A program made the translations under genes and the position numbers. Under the pieces are notes generated by a model. The model ran no database searches, was not told the origin of the DNA, and was given only the letters and a program-made list of their open reading frames with translations. Positions 27,938 through 40,464 of a stretch of DNA of 64,000 nt are shown here, piece by piece. Numbering within the stretch: the first letter of the stretch is position 1; the number at the start of each line of letters is the position of its first letter. Source of the DNA: Hermodice carunculata (lineage: Eukaryota > Annelida > Polychaeta > Eunicida > Amphinomidae); assembly GCA_964020975.1 (NCBI GenBank), contig OZ026629.1, positions 46,459,351 through 46,523,350 on the forward strand, given 5' to 3'.

Positions 27938-29044
27938 ATAACAGACTGATAGTCCAGGTGTGTGATAGCCAGTCAATTCATGGTTAACTGCCACTTTAAG
28001 ACAGATCCCAGGCCAGTTTAATGGTAATTGATGAGTTTTTGATCATGCAAGATATTATGCCCAAGTTGCAATGGCTGACTGTATTGTATTGATTTATGTT
28101 CTCCATGCACAGAAAATGACTGCTCACAACACCATTCCCATGGTAATACCAATTTTAATCATGTTCCTCACAAGATCAATACGTTTGTTTGGAGACAGAC
28201 ACAGATAATATGTTATTGCTGAACTTTGATGTCATGTACCCATTGTATGTAAAATGCTGTAAAAATAGAATTCTTCCAATTAGAGGCCGCAAAATGCTTC
28301 CAGCAAAGGAAGCCATCCAGTGATGGTGGCTGCTTGATCCAGATGTACTTGCAGGTATATGTATAATTGAAAATACCCTGCGTAAAAGATATGTTGTCTA
28401 AAAACGAAAATACATTCCAAGTACAGAAGAGTGCATGGCATCTTTCCCAACTGTGTACATGAACATGCCACACTGCAGTGTACATGTAATTAGTCTGTTG
28501 TTCTATTTTGGGGGATTTGCAAATCAAGAAGTCACGTATATGTCAAAAACCCAACATTATAATAAATGCTGAATAGATAAGAATGTGTATCGCCATTTGA
28601 TAGTACATTAAAATGTAGAATAGGATCCTTTAGATGCATTTACATTGTATTAAAATTTTATATTGGTATTAGAATAGGATCCTTTAGATGCATTTACATT
28701 GTATTAAAATTTTATATTGGTATTAAAGAATCTACATGCAGCAGTTTTTAAATCAGTTGGTTGAACAGTATCATGGAAAAGTGATGGGACCACACAGCAT
28801 CACCTGCATTGTGGAACATATCTAAAATATTACATCCAATGAATTTGTAAAACTTAATCTGTAGCAACCATAATAAATCAAACTACTGAAACAACAGATT
28901 TGCCCAAATTTGTGTTAGAGTTTGGGAATGACTTCCAATTTGATCACAGACTTAAAATTAAAACAATTGATTTATGCTGTATTTTAATTTGAAGGTCACA
29001 CAGGGAATGCATTTAAGGGGCAATTTTTTGTGATGGTCATTACA
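27938..29044. other. Intergenic DNA between RFESD and CETN3, first part
   Basis: Unique-looking AT-rich DNA. The only marked structure is a perfect 54-bp tandem duplication at 28617-28724. No gene was recognised. Confidence 0.5.
28617..28724. repeat. Perfect tandem duplication, 2 x 54 bp
   Basis: The unit starting AGAATAGGATCCTTTAGATG and ending TTTTATATTGGTATT occurs twice back to back (28617-28670, 28671-28724) without a difference that I can see. This implies a very recent slippage or an assembly artefact. Confidence 0.9.
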
Positions 29045-29926
29045 CAGGGTTCATACAGGTTCGTGCAAAGTAAATTCAAGGACTTTTGCAAGCACTTAAA
29101 TCAAGTTTTCAAGGACCAGATCCAGCAATAGAACACAACTGACAAATTGTTTAAATCATCACTTTTCAACCCTCTACTAATAAGACCAATGCATCTTAGT
29201 CCACATTTATTATTTATTCCAACCATGTATGAATCAGACTCAATTTTTGAAATAGGCAGTAGACTTTCCACAAACTTAGAAAGAAGCCTATATGTGGATC
29301 ATATTACCGAAAGTCCTTTTTAAAGATAAATTCAATATGGACCATTTTATGAGTTTACTGTGACTTATGTAGGCCTACAGCCAGTATGGGTTGTATTCCT
29401 GAAATTGACTCTATCTAGTCTATAAAATTGCTACAACTACATATGGGTAAAATTAAACCTGAAGATGTACCCATCCCCATGCACATTCTTCACAAGAATG
29501 ACCCAGTTTCCTTTCTAGGAAGGTTGTCCCTGAAAGTAGGCTGTACATGTAAATAAGGCTCACATAATTGGTTAGGCCTGATTTGATAAGAACTGTCAAA
29601 CCTACATGGGTTAAAAGGGGGTTAAAAGCAAAAAGATACTTTTTAATTTGCAGTGTTACATTTTGACAAATGGAATTTGCCAGCCACTTCAAAGGAAAAT
29701 GACAGCAGAATGTGTTCATCTTAATGTGATTCAAGTTTATAAATGCTAAATTTTGTGGAAAATATTCATATTCCTTGGCAACTTGCCTCATTGGGTGATG
29801 CTTAAAAATAAAATTCAAGGACTTTTCCAGGACCTTTGTCCAAAATTCTGGATTTTCAAGGCCTTGAAAATGAATGTAGCTAATTCAAGTACTTTCAAGC
29901 ACTTCAAGGACCTGTGTGAACCCTTG
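29045..29926. mobile_element. hAT-like non-autonomous DNA transposon, CAGGGTTCA ends
   Basis: The left end CAGGGTTCATACAGG and the right end CCTGTGTGAACCCTTG are inverted. Inside each end, 'AATTCAAGGACTTTTGCAAGCAC' at the left pairs with 'AAGTACTTTCAAGCACTTCAAGGACC' near the right. CAGGGTTC ends with 'TTCAAGGAC' sub-terminal repeats are known from hAT-type MITEs in animals. About 880 bp, no transposase frame. Confidence 0.6.
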
Positions 29927-30064
29927 ATTACATGTGAACTTGGGTACATATATCCATGTACCAGTACATTAATACTATACGAACAAAGGTCCATGATGTG
30001 TGAAGTCATGGTGGCACCACTGGTGGTAATAAGTGGAACTAATATTGTGGGTATCAAAAACATA

Positions 30065-30293
30065 TTAACCCTTTCCCCTTCAAACCATCCAAAACCAGCT
30101 GGTGGTCAAATGTTGTCTGCTCCAGTGTTTTTTACAGTAATGAAAACAATTTGAGTGAGAATTGTAGATGAGACTTATTAAGATCACATGCCCCAGGTCA
30201 ACAGCTTTCCTTGGCATGGGTTGGACACTTGGTGCCCCACCCATGCCAAGGAAAGTTGTTGACTCAGTCTTAAATCAAAGGGGAAAGGGTTAA
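30065..30293. mobile_element. piggyBac-like MITE with TTAA ends (copy 2)
   Basis: Same ends (TTAACCCTTTCCCC / GGGGAAAGGGTTAA) and same internal hairpin as 8238-8474, here with stem CAACAGCTTTCCTTGGCATG and one stem mismatch. The loop differs (GGACACTTGGTGCCC in place of GGCACTTAGTGCA). The two copies are close relatives but not identical. Confidence 0.85.
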
Positions 30294-33200
30294 CTTCATT
30301 ATTGTTTTCATAAATTGGGAAGGAACGGAGCTTGACATATTTTTCTATGTCACTGAACACTTCAGTCAAGGACACTCATCTCAATATGTATAGAAAGAAC
30401 AAGACCAGCACCAAATGTGCATCCTATCCAGAAAACTGATATTGCCTAACATGGATGACCTTGACCTACTTTCAAAAGGTTGTGGACACCATCCATGTTG
30501 AGTTATACACATACTATTTGTATTTGGACTAGGGCTTCCAGTTTTGCATATGAATGATTATGACATGCAGGTTTTTGTTTTAAAGTTAATCTGAAGGGAC
30601 AAAATTTTTAATCTGGGGTTATACAGTACCTAAAGAGGACACTTATGACCTACCTTATTACTTGACCTTTTTAGACCAAGCCCTTGCTTTATGTGACCAC
30701 TATTGGACCTGTCTTAGGGTGGTTTCTCAGAGGAGGAAATATTGTATCAAGAACAGTGGACTCCCCCATTGAATAATGTTTCCATTCATCTCTTGATCAA
30801 GATTGTTTCAAGTCATTTCACACCAAGCCTTCACAGTTATACAAATGAACAACTAAATTTCATCTCTGCATCTCTGTATTTCAACACCTACAACAGATCA
30901 CTGTAGCTTATATTGAGCAGGATCATGCCATCAAAATATTAGCAGTTCTGTGTACTCTGGCCCATCTCTTGGACATCTGCCAACAGCCTCTCGGAGGGGG
31001 TCTTTCACCAGAAGTGTAAATTAAAGAGTGGTTGGTCTCTGGGTAGCTTTATCAAATAAAGGACCACGATTCACAGCTAGTCTCATGTATTGGCAGGTGG
31101 TTCCACATACAGCTAGATTCTACTGCAAAGCACCATATTGTTTTTATAATCTGCACAGTTGGGGCAAGTAAAAATAAAAGAAACACAGACTTAACCACAT
31201 ATGCATATACTTTTATTATACAAAAATATAAATGGAAAGATGACCTCCACTTTTCTGCCATATAAAAACATGCATACATGTATGATCTACATACAACATG
31301 GGACAGAACGACATATTTACATTTTTTTTTAAGCATCAATCCACTCATATGGCAAATAGACCCACACAAGACCTTCACAATGCATGTTATCTCGTGTTCT
31401 TCAAATACAACGCTGTTCAACCTTTTTTTTCTACTACTTTCAATGGAGAGCAAGTCTAACCCATCTCTTCCAGTGTAGTAACCAATGCCATGAGGCAAAA
31501 CTGATCATTAGAAAGTACATGTTAATGTAATTGACACAAGAAAACAGTTAGTTCAGGTCCAAGTTTTGAGATTTTCAAATTCCGTTTCACTGCCATATAT
31601 TTATATATAATTCACATAAGAAAAAATATCAAATTCTGTTTCAAGGATGAAAAAAATGCATAATTCCTCTTTGGTTTCGGAAAAAAATGGAAAATCATTG
31701 GTCCTAAGGGGTGCATTTACATGTTTTGTGCAAATAAAGTGGTCATAAATGACATTATTCATGCACTTTTTGGTTGGCCTAATGTATGACCCCTGTAATC
31801 CAGAAACTGCCAAAATCATCCACCTTGATGCACATACAGGTAGATGATGCACTGAAGGCTATGAAATTGTTCTATTGGGTGACTATCCATTTAGCCATTA
31901 TCAGAGAGAGCATACCCAATGAATGAAAAAAAAACATGTATGTCAAAATTTCAGGAAAAAACACTGAGTTCAGAAAGCATTTTCAAATGGCTTGTTCTTG
32001 TGAACATCATGCAAGATAGAACCATGTATTCAAATTATTGCTAAAACACAGATGTGACAAAGAATTGGGCCCCACAGGCTAGTTAAACATAACTTTTAGA
32101 ATAATCATAAATTATTCTTGAGCTCGGTTGCATTTACCACAAAATTATTTGTACCAACTATTGAAAACTATAATGACAGTAAGAATTTTATGGTCAAGAC
32201 TTTGGGGATACATATACATGTATTGACTTCCTCATAATAATCACAGGACTATTTTCCCCTGTGATTGGTTAGTTATATTTCACAAGAGTTGTTTATGCAC
32301 ATGTTGCTCCTTTGCATAATCTGCATCCAAGATAGTGCATGTGCAACAATTACAATGCAGAGTTTTGTTTTTATATGTAACAGCTCGAGTGGTTTTACAT
32401 TATGAGGTTACAATAGTGGAAAGTACATATTTACTGAGTGATTCCTCCCATCAAATTCTAACCCAAATGAAGAATCAAAATGCCCTTTTGTTGTATGGCT
32501 TTCATTTTTTTCACGATGAAAAGTGTGAAATGCAGGCCTGAAAAAATACTTGACATATTTGTGTTTGATACAGTGCTAGATTAGTAGTGAGCTTGGGTCT
32601 ACAAGTAAAGTAGAAACATATTTAAAGGATGAAAATTACAATGAACATGTACCATCAAAACTGAATTTTGTTCTAACTCTTGGAAACAAGATTCATACAA
32701 TCAGAGATGGAGATAGCAACAGGTGCTGGGTTCAGTGCTTACATGCAGAACTTACGGTCTTCAAATTTTCTTGACCGAACATTTAAAAAATACCTAGACA
32801 TACATTCAACACAAAGCATTGACTGAAGAGTCTGCCATGTAATTAGGCTGCCATTTGCTCAAATTAGGTCATGGTGACACCTAAGTCTAATCAGTTCATC
32901 TTGCCAGGTAAGGCAAGCATATTGCCAAATTTCAGCAAAATACATGGCGGCATTCCGTAAATATTGCGGTAACGAGAATGTGCACATCTGGACGGACAAA
33001 ACAAAAACATAAAGGTCCCCCCATGGAACAGACCCTTAAAAAAAAACAAATGTGCTTGTTGAACATTCTTATTATCAATTTTTAATTCAAATTAAAAAAA
33101 AAAAAAGTTAAGCTACTACTATTACACCTTAATACAGCATCACACTCAAACAGATGGTTATCTATTTGGGGAATGGGAAAATGTCAAACCTGCATTTGAT

Positions 33201-34478
33201 CCAAAGTGCTTCCTTGCAGTACAACAACACTGGGTACACTCGGCCATTTGTAACAGATTAGGTGCTTAGCACTTGAACATCTTTTTCTATTGGCTTTTTT
33301 CCAGATGTACACCATTGAAAGCACATTTATATACTGTATGTGAATATGAAAGTACAGTGTAATATGCGACTGATGTATAAATATAAGTATAGATGACAGT
33401 TGCCATTGATCATGAGTGTACTCAAATTTGTTGATCCAAGTGTGATATTCATGAGATCCAACATAGCTTTGTAATACTCATAGCAAAACAACTTCTGACA
33501 GTGCCACACTTAATTCCATTCAGTAAAAAAAATCAAACCTAAGTGGTTGATGTGCACTCAATAATTCTTGCAGTGAAGTTACTATTTTTTCAAAATATTG
33601 TACTGTTTCGTTGTTGGAAAACAACACGGAAAATTACATCATAACACAATCAAAACGAGAGACTAGTACAAAGAAATGGACATTCATACGGTAAACATTG
33701 CATTAATACCACTACTGTAAAACATGCAATGGACAAAAAAAAAATATACCAGATACGTGACTAGCAGCAAACATTTTGTATCACTATCAATAACTAACTC
33801 TTTAATACATTAACCTTTAGCTCCTTGGTTTATGACAGAGTGATGGAACTTCAAACGTACACTAAAGGATGCTGTCATCTTGTCTACATTTCTTATTCAA
33901 AATGTTTTCCATTGATAGAGTATCATGTGAAAACATTGATGAAGATGGCACTGGACATCCAGCCACTTTTGGCTTAAAGAGGTTATCAAGTAGTTTGGAT
34001 TTCAGGGAGCCTGTGCAGTTGTGACCATAGTAGCACCGCACCTGCTTAACTACCATGCTATGGGAAGAGTCCGGTGCCTATCTGCCGCTTGTAAGAAAGC
34101 AACTGTCAAGACAACAGTGTAGTTCACAGCAGAATGGGACTTAGCAAAGATATGGAACATATAATAAAATTCCTGTGACACAGCAACAAACATTGCCACA
34201 TATAAAACCTTGGTTGCTGCAATTGGCATGTAACTTTATATTAATTTATTCCTTTTTTTTTGCATTGTTTTTCACATTCTGTTTGTAAAAACATCTTTTC
34301 AAATTTATCTCCGCATATCAAGAAGCTTGGTGTGCAATACATCTGACTCGGTGACACAAATGACTTGGAAATTTTCACACGTGAAGCTGCCATCCAGTGA
34401 TACTTGAAGATAGAGTCACAAGTTGAGCCTTTCTGCCAGTTACCATAGTATCAGGATGGTACTTCAGTCCATCATGTA
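30294..34478. other. Intergenic DNA between RFESD and CETN3, second part
   Basis: About 4 kb of AT-rich DNA without a recognised gene, including the downstream side of CETN3. An open frame of 64 codons on - (33862-34056, with RCYYGHNCTGSLKSKLLDN) has a coding look and a possible 3' splice site, but no family was recognised. Oligo-A tracts are near 33088 and 34645. Confidence 0.4.
34245..34250 (-). terminator. Candidate poly(A) signal of CETN3
   Basis: TTTATT on + reads AATAAA on -, about 230 bases past the CETN3 stop codon. Confidence 0.45.
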
Positions 34479-37400
34479 TCATAATGTATCCCCAGTCATG
34501 ATAGAGATGAACTCATCCTCATTGACTGAAACAAAACAGACAGTACAAATAGAATTATTCATCACCCCAGGAAAATGTAAGAAATGCACAGCCCTTCTAC
34601 ATCAAGATGACGTCAACTGTGCATGTGGCAAGAATTATTGTAATAAAAAAAAAAAAAAAAAAAAATGTTGCCACAGTTTACTTATTAGGTGTGAACTTCC
34701 AATTAAATATGTCAAAAAGCAGCAAAATATTTTTAAAGAGTTAAAGAGAAGTTTCTTTCCAGTCTTGGAACCAAATGGAAGCATCAGCTAATGCTAATTA
34801 TAACACTTATGGAATTATTAAAAATGAACATTTACACAAAGAGTTAACAACCTTTTCAACTCATAAAGCAAAATAGTGTATCCATAATAGGGACAAAGTT
34901 GCCTGTTTAAGTAATGTTGAAAATATATATGTATATATAAACTTCATTTGATTACGGTGGCTTAATTTAAAGAAAATATATAAACTTAAGATTAAGAAAA
35001 TACTTTGGTATATCCCATTATCCTCTCAAAGGTGCTCAATAAATATAATTATGGATGATGTGAGGAAGCTAACTGAAGTTTCACCTGTCTGATAGGGTTG
35101 ACGGATCATTAAAACTTACTTTCTCCATCTCCATCTTTGTCAAACTCATCAATCATTGCCCGCAACTCTTCATCTGTCATGTTCTCTCCCAGCTCCCTGG
35201 AACAATTCAGGATGCATGTAAACAGACTAGCACTTTGTCTCTCATGTGTTCAGAATAATGATAATGTTTTAACAATTTAAATGGAGAAGCTTGCTTTAGT
35301 CTGCAAGAACTTGCACACCGTAAACATTTATTTCTTTATGACAAACAGCTTTCAATTTTCAGCTGGATGAAATGGGTGTCAAAAATACCCAACAGCTGCC
35401 TTTTAAGAGTCAGATACATGGAGTCCTATGCTGCACAACCAGAAGACAATACCCAGATCTACACAACTTAATTTAAATAACTTGTTCACAGCTAATCATT
35501 TATGTTGATGCAGTGCTGAGAGACCCATGACTTTTCTTGGGTGATATTGCTGAATAAAATGCACAAAACTGCCAGACAAATGGGTGCAGCCGTGGCAGGT
35601 AACCTACATAAATTCTGACAGCAAGTATCTCAGTCCAATGTGTTCCAACAAATCAAATTTAAAAATTTTTATTGAGCAGTTATTGTTATATAACTACAAC
35701 TAAACAGGTGCACGTTCTCTAGTCTCACAGGAACACTATCAACAGTTTGAATGATGTAGGACCCGTGAAATCTGTTCTGTTCTCGTTGCTTTTAACAACA
35801 GGTAGGAATATTAATGGCATAATTATCAAAGGAGTGTGGTGAATATGTTCATGATCTTACCTTGCTACTCGTCTCAGGTTACGGAGACTTATTCTGCCTG
35901 AGTCATCATCATCAAACAGCTTGAAAGCCTTCAACATTTCTTCCCTTGGGTCTCTCTCCAACATCATGTCAGTCACTACAAAGAAGCACATGCTGATTCT
36001 TTAGATGAACAAGCAGAAATGCACAGACATCTCTCATGATTATGCCGTTTTCACAGTAACATGGATTTGAAAAAGGAAACAGAAGAAAAGAACACTGACC
36101 ATGGTCACCCTTTTGGGTTTATTAGGTCCATCCACATATATTAGAGGTCATTTATGATCAGTTGAAGACACAATCCTATACACAGAATAGGAGACGCATG
36201 ATTAGCAATTCTACGTGCTTTTATCTGAATTCGCTACTAAATACAGTGGTACCTGCTCCAAAGACCACCTCATGTGACAGACCACTTTAGTTTTTGAGGG
36301 GTGTTTCATGACACTGCACTCCAATTTCTTTGAATTACCTGCAATTATAGACCACCTGCCCTATGTTACCACTTTGTCTGACAATACGGGCAGTCTTAAA
36401 GAGCAGGTCCCACTGCACACAAAATTCTTGTCCATTGGAGTTGTGTATTCCCATTGGATTGTATGTTATAGTAACTATGAATCAACACATTACTCTTGAT
36501 GTTGATTAAAGATTTCTTTATTATGCTTATTTTATTTATCATTGTGTAAAGTTATGTGGTGTTTTACAGTCTGTGGTTTAAAAGTTTGGTTGTATATTAC
36601 AATGAAAATTACTGACAAGACAGAACTGTAGTCCTCCTGACTAAAGTGTCCTCTCAGGAAGAAAACCGGAACCTCCTATTCTTGCTCTTCCCTATTCTCA
36701 AGAGCTACAGAAGTGCATTGTCAGTCCCTGACAGCAAACTGAATGAAGTGGTTACTTTTACACCTGATGTAACTACATTTCCAGGAATATTCCACGTATA
36801 CACCAAAATTTACTATGAGGAATTTGATGTTTATACATACAGCATTGAAATGATTACATTGCAAATTACAAGGAAAAGTAATGGGACTATATACAACCCT
36901 AGACATCCGGACTGCAGTTGCCTCTGCAAGATGAGCACACGAACCTTCTGTCCTTGTTCTTCCCTATTTGAACCCGTATAGAGGTCTATAATCATGACCA
37001 AGTATTTTTATTTCTGCTGTCTTGTTTATCCAACTTAATAGTTTGAGACCATTTAAATATTTGCATGGTAGGCATGAAATAAATGCTAATGTTGCAATAT
37101 TAAATACACTTTGAGTAAAGGGTATCAGAACCATCAATATGGCTTTGGAACAATTATCAGATTAACTTTTTTTAACACTGCACACAAACTATCAAAAGAT
37201 TGCTCGAAATCAACTTCTCCAAATACCAGGGGATAGTTTCCATACACTTTTTTTTTCTGAAACACGAAAAACAATTTAAATTGTGATATTACACAGCTTT
37301 TTTACATGCCAATATTTATGGCATTGTTTGTATAAAGTAACATGACAAATACCTCATCTTTGTCATATTTACAACATATGCTTTGAATCTCATGGCATAA

Positions 37401-38506
37401 CAGTACATACTTACTGACTTCATTGAAATCTTCAAATATTATTTTGCCCGTGTTGTCTCTATCATAATCCTTAAGAACTTTGAGGACATCTGCCTTCTTC
37501 ACGTCAAACCCCAGGGCTCTCATTGCAACCTAAATGTAAAATGCAAAAATTAGATGTTCTGGTACTGGATGCAGCACACCATGTGCCAAAAAGGTTCATC
37601 AAAACTACGTTTATTTCAGAAAATCTGAGTCAATCAATAGGTGTTTGTTTGCCTAAAGTTATGGGAACTTGATCATTATGATTGTTTAATTTAAATGAAA
37701 TGTATCAAAATGATTCCATCACATCATATCCAGTATAGTTAAGTGCACTAGAATGAGAGGAGCATCTCAAAATTCTCTAGGTTTTTCCCGCATGTTGCAG
37801 AGAGGAGAATCTTCAAATTCACCAGGTTTTTTCTTTACAAATGAACAAAGAAAACAATCACCTGTGGCAGGTGAAATTTTGATGAAGATCTGACCAACAA
37901 ATTTTGTCAAGTTGTCTGTCTAGAATTGAAAATGGGAATTGTGCAAGCACCATAGATGGGTAGATTGGTTGCCTTTAAGCTCAGCTGACTGACAAGTCTG
38001 CCAAGCTAAAAACAAAAAACAAAAAAAAAAAAAAAAAACCCCAACTTATGGTGGCCTTGTGGGCTGAAAATTTTGCTTGCAAAAGTGCACATGTATTTTG
38101 ATCATTCATTCCACTGTACATTGCCTGTTGAGTAATCCCACATTTGATTGCCAGTGATCATGAAGTGTTTCATCCTATGCCTTGAAATAAAAGTATCAGC
38201 AAATTTGTACCCTCAATTGTAAAATGACCTTTCACATGGAAAAACATTTATTTTGTTTTTTCTATTAGATCATCAATTTGTAAAAATGCATGTATTTGTC
38301 AGTCCTATAAAGCACATGCATGTACACACTTTGTTGTGATGCCACATTCCTACCTTCAATTCATGGTAGTCAATAGCTTTGTCCTTGTCAGTATCAAACA
38401 GGTCAAAAGCTTCCTTGATTTCATTCTTTTGTTCCTCACTTAGTTCTTTTCGTTTCCGTCGCTTGCTTTTATCCAGTGCTAATTCACCCCTAAAAATAGA
38501 AGGCAT
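34479..38506 (-). CDS. CETN3: CETN3 (centrin-3), EF-hand protein, 168 residues, 5 exons
   Basis: Coding exons in transcript order are 38506-38354, 37529-37415, 35975-35861, 35196-35120 and 34525-34479 (stop 34481-34479), with AG/GT borders and exact phase joins. The protein runs [35 protein letters not shown] (EF1), [19 protein letters not shown] (EF2), [18 protein letters not shown] (EF3) and [16 protein letters not shown] (EF4), ending [11 protein letters not shown]1 and EF4 have canonical Ca2+ loops; EF2 and EF3 lack a Glu at position 12, as usual for this subfamily. It matches centrin-3 almost residue for residue, including '[18 protein letters not shown]'. Centrin-3 acts in centriole/basal-body biology and mRNA-export-associated complexes. 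The start is uncertain: MPSIFR aligns with the known N-terminus, but the last bases before GGTGAA also read TTTTAG, a possible 3' splice site. An alternative upstream exon is listed separately. Confidence 0.92.
36244..36415. mobile_element. MITE with CAGTGGTACCTGCTC ends in a CETN3 intron
   Basis: The left end CAGTGGTACCTGCTC pairs with the right end GAGCAGGTCCCACTG. The interior includes 'AGACCACCTCATGTGACAGACCAC' and 'TAGACCACCTGCC'. It is about 172 bp and non-coding. The same end type (CAGTGGTACCTCTC) starts at 63919 near the window edge, followed by 'GAGAGACC' repeats. Confidence 0.7.
36669..36972 (+). repeat. Short direct repeats flanking an unassigned 112-codon frame
   Basis: GAACCTCCTATTCTTGCTC (about 36669) recurs as GAACCTTCTGTCCTTGTTC (about 36941), both followed by TTCCCTATT. 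The open frame 36646-36981 (start [10 protein letters not shown]) spans both and is in a CETN3 intron on the opposite strand. I do not recognise it and treat it as chance or mobile-element debris. Confidence 0.35.
37978..38012. repeat. Degenerate terminal hairpin of the hairpin-ended repeat family
   Basis: AAGCTCAGCTGACTGACAAG then TCTGCCAAGCTAAAA, in a CETN3 intron, followed by a poly-A tract. One side of the stem has decayed. Confidence 0.5.
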
Positions 38507-39330
38507 GATATATTAGATTGACCTGTGAAGGTACTGTAAAGGTGACCACATCTGCTGAAATGAAGCATAAATGAAATGCAGAATTAACAGAAAAAACATA
38601 AAACAAAAACAAAACAGTTTGCTTGTCAAAAGAAAAAAGAGGGGGGTGGGGGGGGGGGAGAGGAGGAGGAGGTTAGCATGGTAGGAGAATACAGTAACAC
38701 TTTCCTGTCTGGGCTATTTCATTGGCTTATGTAGCCTGTGTCTGGGGATTTTGGTTAAAATTCTTAGTATTGGACCCAATTTATTCTGTATCCATGATGT
38801 AACTAATTATCTTACCATGTTCAGTACAAGTGGTGCTCTTGAGTTCCGTGAGTGTCAACATGAAAATAATAGGCGTAACGCTTGGTTGCCATGGTAACCA
38901 AAGTATTGTTTCACATTCTGATATTTTGCAAAATAACTAATGTTTAACAACATGAAATGATTTACCAAAGTCAACGTTGCATTCCTAAATCTTTTTAGTG
39001 CTAGGATATTGACAGGTCATATCACAATATACATTTATGCCTTAGATTTTTGCAAAATCCATTGTTTTTAAAAAATATAGCTTGGGAGAGTTGTCATGAC
39101 AACCATGTTGGTCAGCTTATCTGAAAAGTTGCCCACTTAATGCAATCTACATAGCCCCATGAATTTAGTAAATTTCAATTAAAATGCATTCGTGAGCATA
39201 ATACAATTAGAAAGTTTGTGACTTAGGAACTTTTGCAACAGGAATGTTACAAATAGACCTCAGAATATGTGTTGCTAAAATTATGTCAAGGTCACCTGAG
39301 GTCCTGTGTCATAGCCGCCATCTTGGATTT
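38507..39330 (-). promoter_or_regulatory. Possible CETN3 promoter with X-box-like and YY1-like motifs
   Basis: Upstream of the MPSIFR start are GTTGCCATGGTAAC (38885-38898), a perfect X-box type palindrome, GTTGTCATGACAAC (39090-39103), and GCCGCCATCTTGG (39314-39326), which reads CCAAGATGGCGGC on -, a YY1-type site. RFX factors bind X-boxes in many cilium and centriole genes, which would suit a centrin. Similar CCATGG motifs also occur near 42825, 43988 and 45416, so they may belong to a dispersed repeat. Confidence 0.35.
38641..38670. repeat. G-rich low-complexity tract
   Basis: GGGGGGTGGGGGGGGGGAGA with AGGAGGAGG after it, just upstream of the first CETN3 coding exon on the complementary strand. 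It could form G-quadruplex, otherwise no function is seen. Confidence 0.6.
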
Positions 39331-39595
39331 TTCACCTTTTTCATAAAATTTAATCATTATTGCAGAAGAAAGTATTATGAATCAATCCCAATTATGCCTT
39401 GAATGGTCAGAAATGCAGGACAGATGATAAATGACACTTTTGTTTGGCAATTCATACTACTTTTGCTCTGAAATTAATAATTCAGTCAGGAATTTGCCAT
39501 CATGTTACCTCACAGAACCAAGTGGTACTCCCATTTGACCGCCTCTGGGTGCCAAGATGTAGTGTATCCCACGTGACCTTTTACACATATCAATA

Positions 39596-39946
39596 TTGAC
39601 AGGGGCCTGCCACAACTTCAAAAACCCGTACAAAATTTACAATGGCATTCCCATTGCCAAATTAATGCTCTGCCGGGGAAGTGTACACGAAAAAGATGAT
39701 ATTTTGCAACAAATCCATGGTTCTCTCATGCAACATAACCTGCAAAGTGATCTAGGAAGGCGAGTCCACGTATATGCAGACTCCGGATGCAACGGTAATT
39801 TGCTTGAGTCCGCGTATAGGCAGACTCCGACTGGAAAGGGTTACAAAATAGCAAAGAATTGTTCCAGTCTGGCAGCATACAACACTGAACAACTTGTTCA
39901 TCACATGGCAGGCCCCACTCAATCCACAAGCAATCAGTACCACTGA
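39596..39946 (+). other. Unassigned 116-codon open frame with an internal duplicated motif
   Basis: The frame starts MTGACHNFKNPYKIYNG and contains two close copies of GAGTCC(A/G)CGTATA..GCAGACTCCG (39762 and 39806), 44 bp apart and so out of frame with each other. GC content is higher than its surroundings. No known domain, no splice signals and no homologue recognised. It may be mobile-element debris. Confidence 0.25.
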
Positions 39947-40464
39947 CTGTTTGCACACCACTGTTAGAAGAACAAGTTACACATTAACACAAGGCTCTGA
40001 TCAAACACACCCTACAAGGATCCCCGTTCAAGTGCATATATATCCATGACAGACCACGATCATGAGTATCCACATGGATGTAAACTGTCTTCCATGATCC
40101 TGTAACATTTCTGAAATCACCACAATTAAGGCCTCATAAAAATATCCTGGTTTATCATCAGTGGTTTTAAAAAGGAGGTAATTTTTAGTTTGTTTTGTTT
40201 TGCTTTTTTTAAAGGGGGGAGGGTCCACAAATAACTCATTTAAAGCCCCAAATTACGTAATGATAATGACAAATTCCAAATACAGTGCAATAAACTACGT
40301 AAAATATGTCTAATATTACATTTTCAGAACATATTAATGCTTGTTTATAGCTAACTATTGTCACAAAAATCTTCGCAACCTCCAAACCTTTTAAAAACGA
40401 AACTTGCTCCCTGCATCAACGTGCTCACCTGGTCACCCACAGTGTGTACATGTACGTCAAACAA

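Noticed and set aside
33862-34056. 64-codon frame on - with a Cys-rich start
   Set aside because: A possible exon by look, but no family, no partner exon and only a weak acceptor; it lies just beyond the CETN3 3' end.
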